From contig JAJEKV010000144.1 of assembly GCA_021234155.1 (NCBI GenBank), forward strand, positions 498,001-562,000: DNA of 64,000 nucleotides. The letters are read 5' to 3'. Of the stretch, positions 32,051-43,348 are shown in pieces (the first letter of the stretch is position 1; each line of letters starts with the position of its first letter). A model generated the notes under the pieces. That model searched no databases. It saw only the letters and a list, made by a program, of their open reading frames with translations, and was not told the origin of the DNA. The position numbers and the translations under genes are program-made. This stretch comes from Isoetes taiwanensis (Eukaryota > Streptophyta > Lycopodiopsida > Isoetales > Isoetaceae).

Positions 32051-33782
32051 AATTGCACCACAAATTTGATATCTCCCACCACATTTTTAGGGGGGACAGG
32101 GGGGACACCCAGGGTGTTCCACTACAACATGCTTTCACCCACACAGATATCTAGATGCTATATCGCTGACTCATTCTTTTACTAAGGCACTACTTCAACC
32201 CACTCGCTTTAAAAATTTTAATTCTATTTCTGCTTCATTATAATATTATCTACATGTTTATCTCATCTTGATTTATATGTCTGGATTGTTAGAATATTTT
32301 GTGCGATCTTTAAAGAGGCATACTAACATTTTTAAGAACTTTTGGCCATACGGAAACTATGTTTTGTTTGTATGCATTTTCCTTTGATGAGCCATTGTTG
32401 TCTTATTATTCTTCATCTGACTTCAGGAATTTGCTATAGGATTGCAGAGAAAGGATAAAAGGCTAGAAAATTGCATCCTTTATATTGTTTCAATGGTGAA
32501 GGTGGGGAATGGGAACAATGTAAATTAGGGAAGACAAACCTTTCTGATAAACGATGTAAATGAACCTGCAGTCAATGATAAGGCAATGATGCCTAGCGAT
32601 GGAAAGACATTATTCTCGACACTTCTCGCTTGAGTGAATAGATTTTGTATTGTGGCAATTTATAGATTATATGAGCTTCTAGTCAATCTTGCTGTTGTTT
32701 AACTTTCATGCTTGCTTCTAGCCATTTTCATCAATTCATTTGGTAAGCTGGGACAAAATTCATAGATTAGCTGATCTTTGTGATCAATCTTGCCATTTTT
32801 TTATATAGGTCCTGCCTTTTTCAAAATTTTTCATCAATTTATCCTTCTGGGTTTGGTTGGGTTTGAAATTTTCTATCGAGAAGCACGGGGCCACAAGTTA
32901 GAAACGTCAACAAGTAAGGTATGTTTGGTGTTCTAGGTAAGAAGTCATTATGATAGTGGTGTGGTGATCAAGAAGCTAAACGAGCAATTGCATCTGCTAT
33001 ACAGAGCATTACTTGGCAGTTAGTCTCCCTCAAATTGTAATTGATGCATGTCTTTCTATTTTCTATTTGTAGGCTTGCCCATGGCTTAAGGATGCCTTTG
33101 ACAACCTACATTTAACAATTCAAATATGCAGTGGCTATCATGTTTGAAGTGGATATTGGAAGATTATCTGATTTACAGACATGTGCTCCCTATTACCCAC
33201 AAGAATAGGGCGAAAGCTTTTATGGAGCTAAGGTATATAGAAGGAATTGATGCAGGTTGGATCATTAGTCTAAGTGTTGCTCTCAATCGTTAAAAATTAT
33301 ACCTACATGAAGGATGGAATGCCACTATAGCCGTAGATTGGTGCTGTACGAACTTCATCATTCATAGCACTACATCTACAAGAGACAACATGTAGCGGCA
33401 GATTGTGTACATGTCCAGCTGAGCTTCGTATACCCTTCTAACTAATAAGAATAACAAGCTTTGAATGGTTCTCATTTTTCGATTATGCAAGTTTAAGCAT
33501 ATAGCATTGAAGTTATTCAAACACGGAGATTATTCTCATACTTTTGGCTAAGAAATGCATTTTCACGGGATAGAAATGTCTTTGAAAAGTCCTGTTGTAT
33601 TTCCTTAGGTTTTACACCTAGGTCCATAATTCAATCTAACTTAGTCAGATCCCTAGCATGGAACTCTTGATGAGCCATCTATTTTTGCAAGTAGTGTGTA
33701 TACATCATCACACATTGGAGCTAAAACTAAGGCATTTTTTGCATCACACATTAAAGCTAGACTAAGGCATTTTTTGCAGAGA
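32051..33782. other. Mostly non-coding, with a doubtful Copia-like trace
   Basis: At about 32165-32225 the plus strand reads ISLTHSFTKALLQPTRFKNF. This recalls the end of Copia RNase H (x-x-FTKAL-x(4)-F). No other Copia domain or LTR could be recognised. The rest is AT-rich without genes. Confidence 0.3.
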
Positions 33783-33980
33783 CTAAGGCATTTTTTGCAG
33801 CATGACATCCTTGGTCAACCAATAAATATATCCTTGGGCAACCACTAAATTTACAGGCTCTAATGGCATGCTATTCATAAGTTCCTCAGCCTCACAACAA
33901 AGCCGACTACGCTGAGAGCAATAATAATGCGACATTATTGGGGAGACAATCCACTCTTGATTGAGCCAAACTACAGGCAA
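33783..33980 (-). pseudogene. Possible PPR-protein remnant
   Basis: The minus-strand frame contains EAEELMNSMPLEPVNLVV, close to the AEELI-x-x-MP-x-EP(N)-x-VVW motif at the end of plant PPR-E proteins. It is preceded by SHYYCSQRSRLCC, which resembles a decayed HYxCMVDLLGRAG. Only about 60 residues are open, with no repeat array around them. Confidence 0.4.
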
Positions 33981-36573
33981 AAAGGATGTTGAGTGAAACT
34001 GATGTTCAACTTCATGCTTTTTGGAAGTCGAGGAACTCCATTGACATGTCCGAGCTGATCATGGCCTACATGGATGGCGATTTAGTTCACTTTCTCAAAT
34101 GCACTTTGAGTGTCCTTTACGCTCCATACATGTTTATTAGCGATGTTCCATTTTTCCTTCATTGCAGGGGACACATACATTATTATATAGTAAGTAGTCT
34201 ACATGATTGTTGGAATATTTGGTGAATAATAAGTAGATGACTTGCTCTTTGCAAATTTCTTAGAACATTCGATAGTTGAATGGGATGGAGAGTGGAGGAA
34301 CACTTGCTATAATGGCATGTGCATAGGGAAACACAAGGTCGTAGTGGCATGACTATAATTGTGTGGTCAAAGAAAAAGTTACAAGTGAAAGTAGATAAAT
34401 TTGTCGAGATGATGAGCTTTAAGCATACACATTGTCCCTCATGATCATTGTATTGTGTGTTTGTAAATGGTTGGTGCCAATGCATAACACTTAGACATAT
34501 TGTATATGCTTTTATAGGTGCTTAAAGCATACATACATGCCAATCATGAGCCCCTTAAGGATAGTTAGTTAGTATTCTAAATAGTTATCCGAACATTCGA
34601 TCAAAGAGCATTGATAATAGGCATATAAAAGATGCTTCACAGGTAATCCCTCTTACATATATCCTTGCCAATCAAAAAAATTTGTAGATCGAATTTGCGG
34701 CTATATCCTTTCCTTATCCTCTAGACCCCTCCCTTAAACTATTGATGCACGATATCTCTATGTTTCCATCCCAGGTACCTAAGTATCATTTTAGATCAAA
34801 ACCACTCTTTAGTAGAACCTCTACCTTGTTATGACAATCCAAAATGGCATCGAGTTCATTCAAGTTGGAAAAATGATCCTCTTTTTCAACCCATTTCATT
34901 CTCAACTTTGACAACCATTCTAAGGTTCATGACACCAACTATTGCTTCGAACATTAGTATCATGCAGAACGTCTTTCACATTGTCATGTGAACAATCTAA
35001 AAAACGTACATTCTAAGAAACTATTATGTTCATACTTCAAGTCTTAATTGTCCCAATTCTTATTGATTATAATTAAATGAAAAAACTACAAAACATAATT
35101 TCCTTAAATCAACATTGTAATTATTTGATGACTTCTATTTTCCAATTATCCGATAAAATAGTTGCTAATAGAAGACGTTGCCACTACTTAGCAACCCATT
35201 GCGTATACCCAATTGTCTTTGTAATGCATTCTTATATTTTGTGGTTTTAATTTGCAATGCTCTTTCGGATACAGATCTCTCAAGGCTCCAGAGATCTATA
35301 TTGATCAATAGGTGCAAACACAGAAGCATGTTATGGGTGCAATGCATAGGCCCCATAAGACATTGCAGAACAATAGGAGCTATGCCTTTTTTGCACTATG
35401 CAACTAAGAAAGTACTTTTAGCTTGAAGCATTCTAGCCTGAAGTGTTTGGCACGATGTAGTGCAATTAAAGGTATGGCAACATGTTTTAGAACAAAACAT
35501 TGTCATCTGGCAAATACTTGGATCCCTTAGTGGATACAAATTAAAGAGTTCAATTAACGGCTTCAGGCACACATGTAGTAGCAAATTGCTATACTTTATT
35601 TCTCATATGGTATTACAAGATATGTACTATCAGGAAATTGTATTCCCACAACATCATTTATTATGAACCACAAGTTAATGGATGTCAACCATATCTCTTT
35701 ACGTTAAAACAAGCTATATCTCCAACTATAATTGTGCCATGGTAATCTAGAGGTGCATTTGACGAATGCACCTTACTAGATTGTTGTTAATAATAAGTCT
35801 CATTTTCCAAAGAAAAGTCGGTCTCACCATCACAAATGTCTAACATTTTAGAATTGTCCTTACATAAATAGTGGCCTCTTATACAAGTTTGCATAAAAAC
35901 TAAATTGCACCTTTAATGCCAATAAAATATGTGCAGCTAGCAAAGCAACACACATGGCACCTGCATGGAATGCAGTGGTTCTATTCAACATGAATAGAAT
36001 CATCAAGAAAGGGATGCCTTCTTTGGCTTAGGCCTTATATGGCTCCTTTTTGTGCATAAGACCTACATGGAATCAGTTTTATGTTGTTTATAATGTGCGA
36101 AACAAATATGCAATTCACGTAATATGCTTATACTGATGAAATACAAAATTCAGACCCTTACAACGTACATTAAAGTTTCACATAACAACAATATTTAGAG
36201 CAAAAAGTCATTTATCGGCCACTATCATTGGTATTCTAAAGTGCAAAGTCTCCAACATCTTGACATCAAAACTAATCTCCCAACCGTTATCCATAATTAA
36301 AGCTAAACATATATACACCTTTGCTAATCTCCACACAATATATTAACACTGAGTTATTCATGGAAACCTTAAGCAAACACACTTTTTGTGTACAATTAAC
36401 AAAAACATTAAACAAATACTTCTTTCCGTATTTATACATCCTTGCCTACTAACATGCACCTAAAGCCCGGCAAAAAATTACCATAGTATTGTTCATATGC
36501 AAACACGATCATAAGTACATGAGAACAAGATCACAAGATGTGAACTTAAGGTTGCCTCAACTAGTCTTGCATC
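33981..36573. other. Non-coding, no gene seen
   Basis: 2.6 kb of AT-rich DNA with scattered short frames and no recognised domain. A TTTTTTGCA-type repeated phrase (GACTAAGGCATTTTTTGCA) occurs just left of it, near 33720-33800. Confidence 0.5.
36569..36573. other. Target-site duplication GCATC, left copy
   Basis: The identical GCATC follows the 3' LTR at 43800-43804. Confidence 0.85.
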
Positions 36574-37006
36574 TGTTGGGGTGATCACCACTCACCACAC
36601 TCATCATCACACTCGTCACCACTCACCACACTCATCACCACTCACCACACTTGTCACCACTCACCACACTCATCACCACACTCGTCACCACTCACCACAC
36701 CTGCCACCACTCACCACTATTGAGGTGGTATAGGAGATTGTATACCGTATATGGAGGGAGACACGCACATGCACGCGTGCAGAATTTTTGCACGTATGCA
36801 TTATAGTGTGCAGGAGGGATTATGATCAGAGTATTATCTGAGAGAGAGCGGAGAGAGAAGAACAGAGAGACGGTGTATTGAGAGAGAGTATTTTGCTTGA
36901 TCTAGATGATGATTCTTTGTGTTGTACATTGCCTTGATCTGATAGATTGAGCTTGGATTGTTGGGTTTTTCATCCTTCTTACAAGGTTAGAGTTCAGGCT
37001 CTAACA
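36574..37006 (+). repeat. 5' LTR of the 7.2-kb element (433 bp)
   Basis: Starts TGTTGGGG and ends CTCTAACA. It contains an internal minisatellite of CACCACTCACCACACTCATC-type units at about 36590-36715. The 3' LTR is 451 bp; the main length difference comes from this tract and from small indels near 36890-36910. Confidence 0.93.
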
Positions 37007-37009
37007 ATT

Positions 37010-37027
37010 TGGCGACCACGGTGCTCG
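37010..37027 (+). promoter_or_regulatory. Possible primer-binding site of the 7.2-kb element
   Basis: TGGCGACCACGGTGCTCG starts three bases after the LTR. The TGGCGAC start is typical of plant Ty3 primer sites, but I cannot name the tRNA. Confidence 0.45.
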
Positions 37028-37196
37028 ACAGACCATTGATCGGCAAGAATTTCCATTGAAAAAGGAGTTGTTACCATTAGTATTGGTGTTCGTCGGTAAA
37101 GAACGGCACCATTGTGAAAGGAGTAATTTCTTGTGTGAAGGGGATTTTGCCGTAATTGATTTGTGGAGTAAAATTTGACAAGGGAAGCATAGTTTT

Positions 37197-38831
37197 ATGC
37201 CCAAGAGAAGTAAGAAGGAGATCCCACCAAGCTCTATCGTAACAAGAAGGGGACCGGTGAGTCAATCTTTGGGCTCAAAATTGCATCAAGATTCAATTTC
37301 GTTTTCAGATTTGGGAGCAGATCTGGGGTCTAATTCTCAGATTCAGGAGGTTTTGATTCCATTTACCGATCTAGAAGGTAATCCAATTTCGTTTTTCAAA
37401 TTGAAGGGAGATTCAATTTCGTTTTTCCAATTTCAAGAAACCCAAGAAGAGACAGAGATGGCTGTATTACCACCTATGGTATGGGGTTTTCAGACAATGG
37501 GCATTCCAAAGTTTGATGATCTGGTGGATCGGGATCCTTTGAAGCATATTGTGAAGTTTGAGAGGTATTGCCAGCAATGTAAGTTACCGGCTGGTGATTA
37601 TTTGCTTTGGTTTCATAGTTCTTTGCAAGATTCGGTGGAGGAATGGGTACAAACTCAGCCAGATACACTGACATATCAGGAATTAAAGGAAGCTTTCATT
37701 GCTAATTATCAAGAAGTCCATGGTAAGGATAACACTATGGAAAGGTGGACCAATTTTACTCAAAAGGAAGATGAATCAATTAGAGAGTATAATCAGAGGT
37801 ACATTGCGGTTCTCAAAGCCGTGGTTCATTGGAAGATTGCAAGGAGTGATGAAATGGATATCCAATGGTATGTGAAGGGGTTGAAATGAGCTATTGCTCA
37901 TAAGGTGAAGGCCAAGCAGCCTACAACATTATTAGAGGCACAAAAGTATGCTCTCAAAGCTGAAGATAAGCTGGGATACATTCATGAAGTTGCTGCTCCA
38001 GAGCATAAAACAGAGGATATTGCAGCCAAGATTTCTAAGCTTACAATTGGTGAGAAGCCAAGGGAGGTGCAGTTTATTACTTGTGAGTATTGTGGGTCTA
38101 TTGGACATTCTGATACTACATGTAGATTGCTGAAATTCTGCTCAAGATGCCAAATAAAGGGCCATAATGATCAAGAATGTAGGGAGAAGAGATTCTTTGA
38201 GAGGGCCAATCCGGTATTTGCTGTTATGCAACAAGCACCACCTATTCCTATTCAACCAATGCAAGCAGCACCTATCATGCCACAAGTGCCAATGATGCCA
38301 CAAGCTCCAATTGCCCAACAAGTTCCAATAGGTTCCACACCAATGGTGCAGCCAAAACAGGGATGGTATCCAAGTAAGGCTCATTTATATTGCAAGTTAT
38401 GTGATAAATTCAAGCATGATGAGACTACTTGTTGGAAAATCCATGGGAAACCAGAATGGGCAACCAACAAGTATCCACCAAAGCAGCAAGTGTTTGAATC
38501 AGTACCTCTTCCTAATAATGATGTTCGCATTCAAGATGCAAAGTACATTGATAATCCTCAAGTTAAGGCTCTTATTGAGGAGCTTAAGAAGCAAGAGAAG
38601 GCAAAATCAGTGGTAAATTATGGATTTGTTGAGGTAGACAATGACCCATTTCAGCAAGAAGAAGAGATTGGAGAAGTAAATGCGGTTACAAGATCACAAA
38701 AGGTGGTTCAAGAACCAAGAGTAGTGCCAATTGCGGAGAAGACTAAGACCTCTTTTCCTAAGGCTTTGAAGGAACGAGCTTTGAAGGTGTCAGCACCTAA
38801 GAAGGTGCAATTCAATGTGCTGCCCACATAA
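37197..38831 (+). pseudogene. gag: Gag polyprotein with three CCHC zinc knuckles, one internal stop
   Basis: It starts MPKRSKKEIPPSSIV. The N-terminal part has repeated DSISF/NPISFF motifs. The capsid segment reads FDDLVDRDPLKHIVKFERYC, then WFHSSLQDSVEEWVQ and YQELKEAFIANYQ. An in-frame TGA at 37887-37889 follows VKGLK; the same frame resumes at once with AIAHKVKAKQ. The nucleocapsid has CEYCGSIGHSDTTC, CSRCQIKGHNDQEC and, after a Pro/Met/Gln-rich spacer, CKLCDKFKHDETTC, all with exact C-x2-C-x4-H-x4-C spacing. TAA at 38829-38831 ends this stretch, but the same frame continues into protease. Gag packages the RNA and builds the particle. Confidence 0.9.
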
Positions 38832-39569
38832 CAGTTTCAGTCTATAGAAGAAAATCAGCCCATAGTGATGCCTCCTATGGTGGATGAGGAAACTTAGAAT
38901 GAAGATGATGTGATCAGCCAAGTTTTGGCCACTAAAGTTACACTTACTTTGGAGCAATTGATGCATTATTCTCCAAATTTGTTGCAAGAGTTAGGGGGAA
39001 GAACAAAATCAGAAATTTCAGTCCAACAAATCATATCAAATGATACCGACAAGAGGAGAATGGAACCACCAGCCCGGCAATCCAAGGATCCTGGGCCATT
39101 TCTTTGTGATGTGAGTATTAATGGATATCTAATCAAAGAGGCCAACATAGATACCGGTAGTGAAGTGAATGTAATGCCTTACCACATAATGCTTCAAGTT
39201 GTATTGAAAATGATGGAACCGACAACTATGATGCTCAAAGCATTCAATCAAATGAACGTGCAGCCTATGGGAGTCATAAGAAATATTTTATGCAAGGTTT
39301 ATGAGGTGGAAGCAATCTTGGATTTCATGGTTTTGAAATTTCCAGAGAGTGTGCATGCTGAGACTTATACTTTGTTGCTGAGCCGTATATGGTTAGATGC
39401 CGTACAAGCTGAGACTTCATGGAGGAATCTTTCAAGGGGAACACAAGGTTACTATAGATCATCCTCTGAAATCAGCAAAAGGTACCTTTCTTTGCACTCC
39501 TTCTTTGAGCAGCTCGTAGTTAGAAAACAGCAAAGAGAATGCTATGGTGTCAGGGCAGCAAGGTCTTAG
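38832..39569 (+). pseudogene. pol: Retropepsin-like protease, same frame as gag
   Basis: The frame of gag continues past TAA (38829) and TAG (about 38895). It reads FLCDVSINGYLIKEANIDTG and SEVNVMPYHIMLQ, with the aspartic-protease D-T-G-S signature, then LLSRIWLDAVQAETS, the decayed ILGRPWL-type motif. After about 39420 the frame degenerates and the coding signal moves to another frame at about 39544. Confidence 0.85.
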
Positions 39570-40791
39570 TTGTTTTCATGTCTTGGAAGTGGGTGACATG
39601 GAAGATAAGACTTTGTACAAGTGGTTAAAAGGTACCCAAATTTCAGAAATATGTCATTTACAGCAGCAAGTTGCAGATAAGTATATCCAAAAACTTGAAA
39701 GTATTGGTAAAGGTGAGTTACAAGAGACTCTTGTAAACATGAAGGAGGAGTCCATTCAAAGACCCATTGATGACACTTTATTTCAGCAAGGTATTGATCT
39801 AGATCAAGTAGAGATGCTGATTTTGACATCAAGCATGGATGGGGTAAACAGAAATCAGCCCATTTTACAAGTACAAGAAGCTTGGTGGCATGCGCACATT
39901 CTGGAGGATGAGGTCAATCATATCAGTCCATGTTCATCACAATCACCACAGTCACCACAGTCATCACATGCACCACATTCACTACCGTCACCACATTCAC
40001 CACAGTCACCACATTCATCACTGTCCTCACATTCACCACATTCACCACATTCACCACTTTCGTCACTGTCACCACATTCACCACAGTCACCACATTCACC
40101 ACATTCGTCACTATTACCACATTCATTACAATCACCACATTCAGTCAAGAACATTAATATTTCACAAGGAAATCAAGAAGAATTGGTTACTATTGGAGGA
40201 GATCTTACTCAAGAGGAGGAACGTGATTTGATATCTTTGTTAAGAGAATTCAGGGATGTTTTGGCAAGAAATTACAAAGAATTGAAAGGCATTCCACCAG
40301 AGGTTGTGGTTCATACCATTGATTTGAAACAAGGACCAAAACCAGTCCAACAAGCTCAAAGGAGAATGAGTCCAACAATAGAGGAACAAGTAAAGGTTGA
40401 AGTCATGAAGCTTTTGGAGGTGGGATTTATTGTACCAGTGCCAAATTCAGATTGGATCAGCTCTATTGTACCAGTGAGAAAGCCAAATAACTCAATCCGA
40501 GTATGCATTGATTACAGGGATCTTAACAAAGCTACCAAAAGAGATCATTTTCCTACGCCATTCATAGACACCTTGTTGGATATTGTTGCAGGAAATCAGG
40601 CCTATTCTTTCTTGGATGGTTACTCAGGATATAATCAGATCCAAATCTATCCACCACATCAAGCAATGACGGCTTTTCGAACACCTTTTGGCATCTATGC
40701 TTATAAGGTATTACCTTTTGGCCTCACAAATGCTCCAGCCACATTTCAGCGAGCTATGACATATGCTTTTCATGATACTTTAGACTTTTGA
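39544..40791 (+). pseudogene. pol: Pro-RT linker and N-terminal RT
   Basis: A 415-codon open frame. It begins with a connecting domain, a low-complexity Ser/Pro/His/Gln stretch (about residues 132-199) and then the pre-RT motif FRDVLARNYKELKGIPPEV. RT motifs follow: GFIVPVPNSDWISSIVPVRK, IRVCIDYRDLNKATKRDHFP, FLDGYSGYNQIQIYPPHQA and YKVLPFGLTNAPATFQRAM. It stops at TGA just before the catalytic FIDD motif, which lies in the next frame at 40788. The pattern fits a single-base deletion. Confidence 0.9.
39936..40145 (+). repeat. In-frame CACCACA(T/G)TCA minisatellite encoding Ser-Pro-His/Gln repeats
   Basis: Repeats of 6-9 bp built from TCACCACAT and TCACCACAG encode SPQSPQSS, SPHSPQSPHSS and similar. 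Because the unit lacks stops, all three plus frames and two minus frames are open here. It sits in the linker between protease and RT. Confidence 0.9.
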
Positions 40792-41177
40792 GAGTTTTTA
40801 TAGATGACTTAACATTGTTTTCGAATCCAAGAAGGGATTACTTGGATCATCTCAGAAAAGTTCTTGAAAGATGCCGATTGTATGGCATAAGTTTGAATCC
40901 TGCTAAGTGTATTTTCTTCACTAGAGGAGGAAAACTATTGGGCAATTATGTTTCAGAAAAGGGATTACAAGTGGATCATGGTAATATTGCAGCCTTGGAG
41001 AAGGTCAAACCACCTACAAATGTATCACAAGTGAGAAGCTTATATGGCCAACTCAGTTTTAGTAGGAGGTATTTGCACAATTTTGCTAAAGTAACCCAAC
41101 CACTTGTGGATTGTATGAAGCCAGGGCAGAATTTTAGATGGAAGGAGGACGCTCAAGAAGCATTTGAATGGTATTGA
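40788..41177 (+). pseudogene. pol: C-terminal RT of the 7.2-kb element
   Basis: Begins MRVFIDDLTLFSNPRRDYLD with the catalytic F-x-DD motif. It continues LNPAKCIFFTRGGKLLGNYV and VRSLYGQLSFSRRYLHNFAK, the thumb and connection of Ty3 RT, to a stop at 41177. RNase H continues in a different frame. Confidence 0.88.
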
Positions 41178-41593
41178 AAGAGAGAACTTTGCTGATTCCT
41201 CCAAGAATGAGTAAGCCATTTCATTTATTCTTTACAGTTTGGGAGCAAGCTTTGGCTGTCACACTATGTCAGAAAAATCAGCAAAAGCATTATGATGTGA
41301 ATTACTATGCTAGCAGGTTGTTAACTCCACAAGAGCAGAAATGGACTCATGTTGAGCATCTTGGGTTGGCATTGAAGTGGGCCTTGAACAAATTTAGACA
41401 TTATCTTCTTCCTTCACAATGGAATTCAACAAATGTACAGTATGTTTACATTCATATGGATGTGAACCCATTGCCATGCATTTACAACAAGACTGTCCAA
41501 GATCCTAAGTTTACAAGATGGGCTCTTATCATACAAGAATTTGAGTTGAAGTATGTTAAGATGGCTCAAGGAGCTCATAAAGTGCCTATTTGA
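41168..41593 (+). pseudogene. pol: RNase H region of the 7.2-kb element
   Basis: Reads FHLFFTVWEQALAVTLCQKN, VNYYASRLLTPQEQKWTHVE and LGLALKWALNKFRHYLL. In the family the first motif is normally T-D-A-S-x-x-A-x-G; here the Asp position reads TVWEQA, so the first catalytic Asp appears lost. The YASR, Y-x-x-x-E-like and FRHYLL landmarks are clear. Confidence 0.8.
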
Positions 41594-41784
41594 GTAGTGG
41601 TGCTGGAATAGAAGAGGAAACCGACCAGCCAGTAGCAGTTCCAGATAATGGCGTATTACAGGGGTTCATTGAGACCGTGGATCTTTGATATGCTAATACA
41701 TACAGGTATTTACAAGATCAGACTTATCCTTCATCATTTTCAAAGCAACAAAAGCATGCTCTTAGAGTACAAGCAGCTGGTTAT

Positions 41785-42954
41785 GTGGTGCATGAAGCTA
41801 TTCTTTATAAGAGGACTATGGAAGGTCTCTTATTAAGGTGTGTTGCTGGTCAGCAAACTCATGATTTGTTGCAGCAAGCACATGATTGTCATGGGCATTT
41901 TGCAGCCAGAACCACAGCTAGGAAGATCCTTCATTGGGGATATTATTGGCCAACTCTTTATAAGGATACTAGAGACTTTGTTAGCAAATGTGAGAAGTGT
42001 CAAAGGCATAAACAATTAACAGGCCACAATAATATGCCATTCCATCCTATTTTGAGCATTGGTCCGTTTCATATGTGGGGATTGGATTACATTGGGCCTA
42101 TCAATCCTCCATCTTCCAAAGGTCATAAGTATATATTGGTAGCCACATGCATGTTTACGAAGTGGGTAGAAGCAATTCCAGCAAAGCATGCTACAGAAAA
42201 TACCACAGTAAGCTTTCTTTATCACAATTTGATTTCTCGGTTTGGTGTTCCAACCATTCTTTTGTCTGATCGGGGAACTCATTTCATGGGGAAAGTAGTA
42301 GCTCAGTTAACAGAAAAGATTGGTGTTCAACATGTGCAAGTTTCTGCTTATTATCCACAGGGAAATGGGCAAGCTGAGTCTACTAACAAAATTCTGAAAG
42401 CTATCTTGGCTAAAACAGTGAAGGATAATCAAAGAAATTGGCATGAAGCTTTGACAGGTGCCTTATGGAATTTCAGGTGTACTTACAAGTTAGCTACAGG
42501 ATTTACACCATTTGAATTGGTTTATGGAGTGCAGGCTGTGATGCCTATTCATTTGGACATTCCTTTGTGTTCATTTGTGGAGCTACCTTATTATGAGAAT
42601 TTAGGAGAAGTTCCATCTCCCAATCAAGTGCATAATAGGATGGATGATTTGCTGCAATTGCAAGAGATGAGACAAGAAGCAGCAGACTTCAATATGAGGC
42701 ATAAACAGAAAGTAAAGCTTATCAAAGACAAGTTACAGGTTGTCAATCCATTTGAGGAAGGGCAATTGGTGTTGTGCAGGACCACTAAGAAGCACATATC
42801 CAAATTTCAAAGCCCATGGGAAGGCCCATTTCTGATTGATAAAGAGGTACCAGGTGGGGCTTTCTACTTGATGACTCCAGAAGGGGAATTGTTGCCTAAT
42901 CCCAGAAATGGCAAGGATCTCAGGCCTTATTTTGAAAGAGAAGTGCTTTTCTAA
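41785..42954 (+). CDS. pol: Integrase of the 7.2-kb element (intact frame)
   Basis: A 389-residue open frame with a complete integrase. The zinc domain is AHDCHGHF...YYWPTLYKD...CEKCQRHK (about residues 30-75). The catalytic core has WGLDYIGP, LLSDRGTHF and YYPQGNGQAESTNK, with exactly 35 residues between the second Asp and the Glu. The C-terminal domain has FEEGQLVLCRTTKKH, SPWEGPFLIDKEVPGGAFYL and a final GKDLRPYFEREVLF. There is no chromodomain. The family frame begins upstream of the ATG (VVHEAILYK), so the start is arbitrary: integrase is normally cut from a polyprotein. It is the only pol part here with no break. Confidence 0.93.
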   Translation: MVHEAILYKRTMEGLLLRCVAGQQTHDLLQQAHDCHGHFAARTTARKILHWGYYWPTLYKDTRDFVSKCEKCQRHKQLTGHNNMPFHPILSIGPFHMWGLDYIGPINPPSSKGHKYILVATCMFTKWVEAIPAKHATENTTVSFLYHNLISRFGVPTILLSDRGTHFMGKVVAQLTEKIGVQHVQVSAYYPQGNGQAESTNKILKAILAKTVKDNQRNWHEALTGALWNFRCTYKLATGFTPFELVYGVQAVMPIHLDIPLCSFVELPYYENLGEVPSPNQVHNRMDDLLQLQEMRQEAADFNMRHKQKVKLIKDKLQVVNPFEEGQLVLCRTTKKHISKFQSPWEGPFLIDKEVPGGAFYLMTPEGELLPNPRNGKDLRPYFEREVLF

Positions 42955-43348
42955 AGGATTTAGATTTGGCATAGCTCCAATTACAAAGAATTTGTGGAGA
43001 ACTTTTGGTTTACATCAGGTCGTTTTTCTGTAAAAACAGATGGTGACAGTTCAATAATACTTCATCTATCCTACATCAAAAGATGCGTTTCGGCGATACG
43101 AATCCAACGAGTTATGGTGCAGGTCAAACGGAGTTTTAGAACTCAAGATATCAGCTTTCAAAGTTTGCCACAGTCACAGAGGCTCTGTTTCGTCACTGTC
43201 ATTTTGGACCAGTTTGTTTGTATTAGTCATTTGGATTTGAGGAGGGTGTAAATGGATCATTTGGGGACATGTCCCAAGGACCATAGTAGTATGTTTTGTT
43301 GTGGGTTCTCCGCCACGGAGTGGCACATTTTCCCACTGTGGTCGCCAC
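42955..43348 (+). other. 3' untranslated region of the 7.2-kb element
   Basis: No gene. A purine-rich GATTTGAGGAGGGTG lies at about 43235-43249, about 100 bp before the LTR. The bases directly before the LTR (TCCCACTGTGGTCGCCAC) are not purine-rich, so the expected polypurine tract is missing or displaced. Confidence 0.6.

Noticed and set aside
32165-32225. Copia RNase H end (HSFTKALLQPTRF)
   Set aside because: Only about 15 suggestive residues, with no other Copia motif, LTR or primer site nearby. Kept as a weak trace only.
36577-36720. CRISPR-like regular repeats (CACCACTCACCACACTCATC)
   Set aside because: The repeats have no unique spacers and belong to an LTR minisatellite, repeated in the 3' LTR.
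39890-40231. Several long overlapping frames on both strands (His-Thr-, Val-Asn- and Glu-Cys-Gly-rich)
   Set aside because: They are shadows of the stop-free CACCACATTCA repeat. Only the frame continuous with pol is meaningful.
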